Assembly (NCBI GenBank): GCA_014381165.1
Contig: JACMIM010000931.1
Coordinates: 1 to 8,038 of the forward strand
Source of the DNA: Roseiflexaceae bacterium
Lineage (GTDB): Bacteria > Chloroflexota > Chloroflexia > Chloroflexales > Roseiflexaceae
DNA length: 8,038 bases
Direction of reading: 5' to 3'
Below are positions 6,584 to 8,038 of the stretch, piece after piece; the first letter of the stretch is position 1; each line of letters begins with the position of its first letter. The translations under genes were made by a program, and so were the position numbers. Under the pieces are notes generated by a model. It did not search any database, was not told the origin of the DNA, and worked only from the letters and a program-made list of their open reading frames with translations.

Positions 6584-6624
6584 GTACTGCACCAAGCCGT
6601 GGTAAGCTTCTTGGTGTAGGCTAC
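6584..6624 (+). promoter_or_regulatory. Hairpin or operator in the presumed pyk leader
   Basis: ctgcaccaag (6587-6596) pairs with cttggtgtag (6610-6619) over 10 bp with one G-U pair. After a 2-base bulge, gta (6584-6586) pairs with tac (6622-6624). The loop is 13 bases and ends in aagctt. As DNA this is an inverted repeat that a dimeric regulator could bind; as RNA it is a stable leader hairpin 37 bases before the start codon. No T-run follows, so it is not an obvious terminator. Confidence 0.5.
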
Positions 6625-6647
6625 TCGAGAATCTTAGGACATACGCA

Positions 6648-6653
6648 AGAGGA
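6648..6653 (+). promoter_or_regulatory. Ribosome binding site of pyruvate kinase
   Basis: AGAGGA with 8 bases to ATG 6662. It fixes the start, which also matches the conserved N-terminus of the family. Confidence 0.75.
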
Positions 6654-6661
6654 ACACTCGA

Positions 6662-8038
<1,377 letters not shown>

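Overview
The window is GC-rich and gene-dense. It looks like a chromosomal piece from a bacterium with large multi-PAS sensory kinases. The style of the kinases, the codon bias and the pyruvate kinase sequence suggest a member of the Chloroflexota (Chloroflexia, Roseiflexus- or Kouleothrix-like). This assignment is by impression only and is not proven by any marker here.

Layout. Positions 1-145 hold a GC-rich hairpin and short direct repeats, then a TATAAT box and a good ribosome binding site. From 146 to 5945 there is a tight three-gene signalling operon on the + strand: a membrane histidine kinase (CHASE3, six PAS domains, HisKA, HATPase), a single-domain Rcp1-type response regulator, and a soluble receiver-GAF-histidine kinase. 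The genes overlap by 4 bases (ATGA) and 1 base (TAATG). Positions 5946-6135 are intergenic and hold a 101-base palindromic element with a perfect 19-bp core stem, followed by a sequence resembling a dispersed intergenic repeat. A lone CheY-like receiver lies on the - strand at 6136-6504. A divergent promoter region (6505-6661), with a hairpin in the presumed pyk leader, separates it from a pyruvate kinase gene that starts at 6662 and runs off the window just short of its C-terminus.

How the genes work together. The membrane kinase probably senses an external or membrane-near signal through CHASE3 and integrates cytoplasmic cues through its PAS array. It then phosphorylates the Rcp1-like regulator, which is the usual partner of this kinase type. 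The third protein can take phosphate on its own receiver and also act as a kinase, so the operon reads as a relay. None of its proteins, nor the nearby lone receiver, has a DNA-binding or enzymatic output domain, so the final target must lie outside the window or act by protein-protein contact. Pyruvate kinase is a housekeeping glycolytic gene with no evident functional link to the operon.

The most interesting points are the exact 126-residue period of PAS domains 2 to 6, the output-less relay, the large palindrome between convergent genes, and the potassium-independence signature of the pyruvate kinase.
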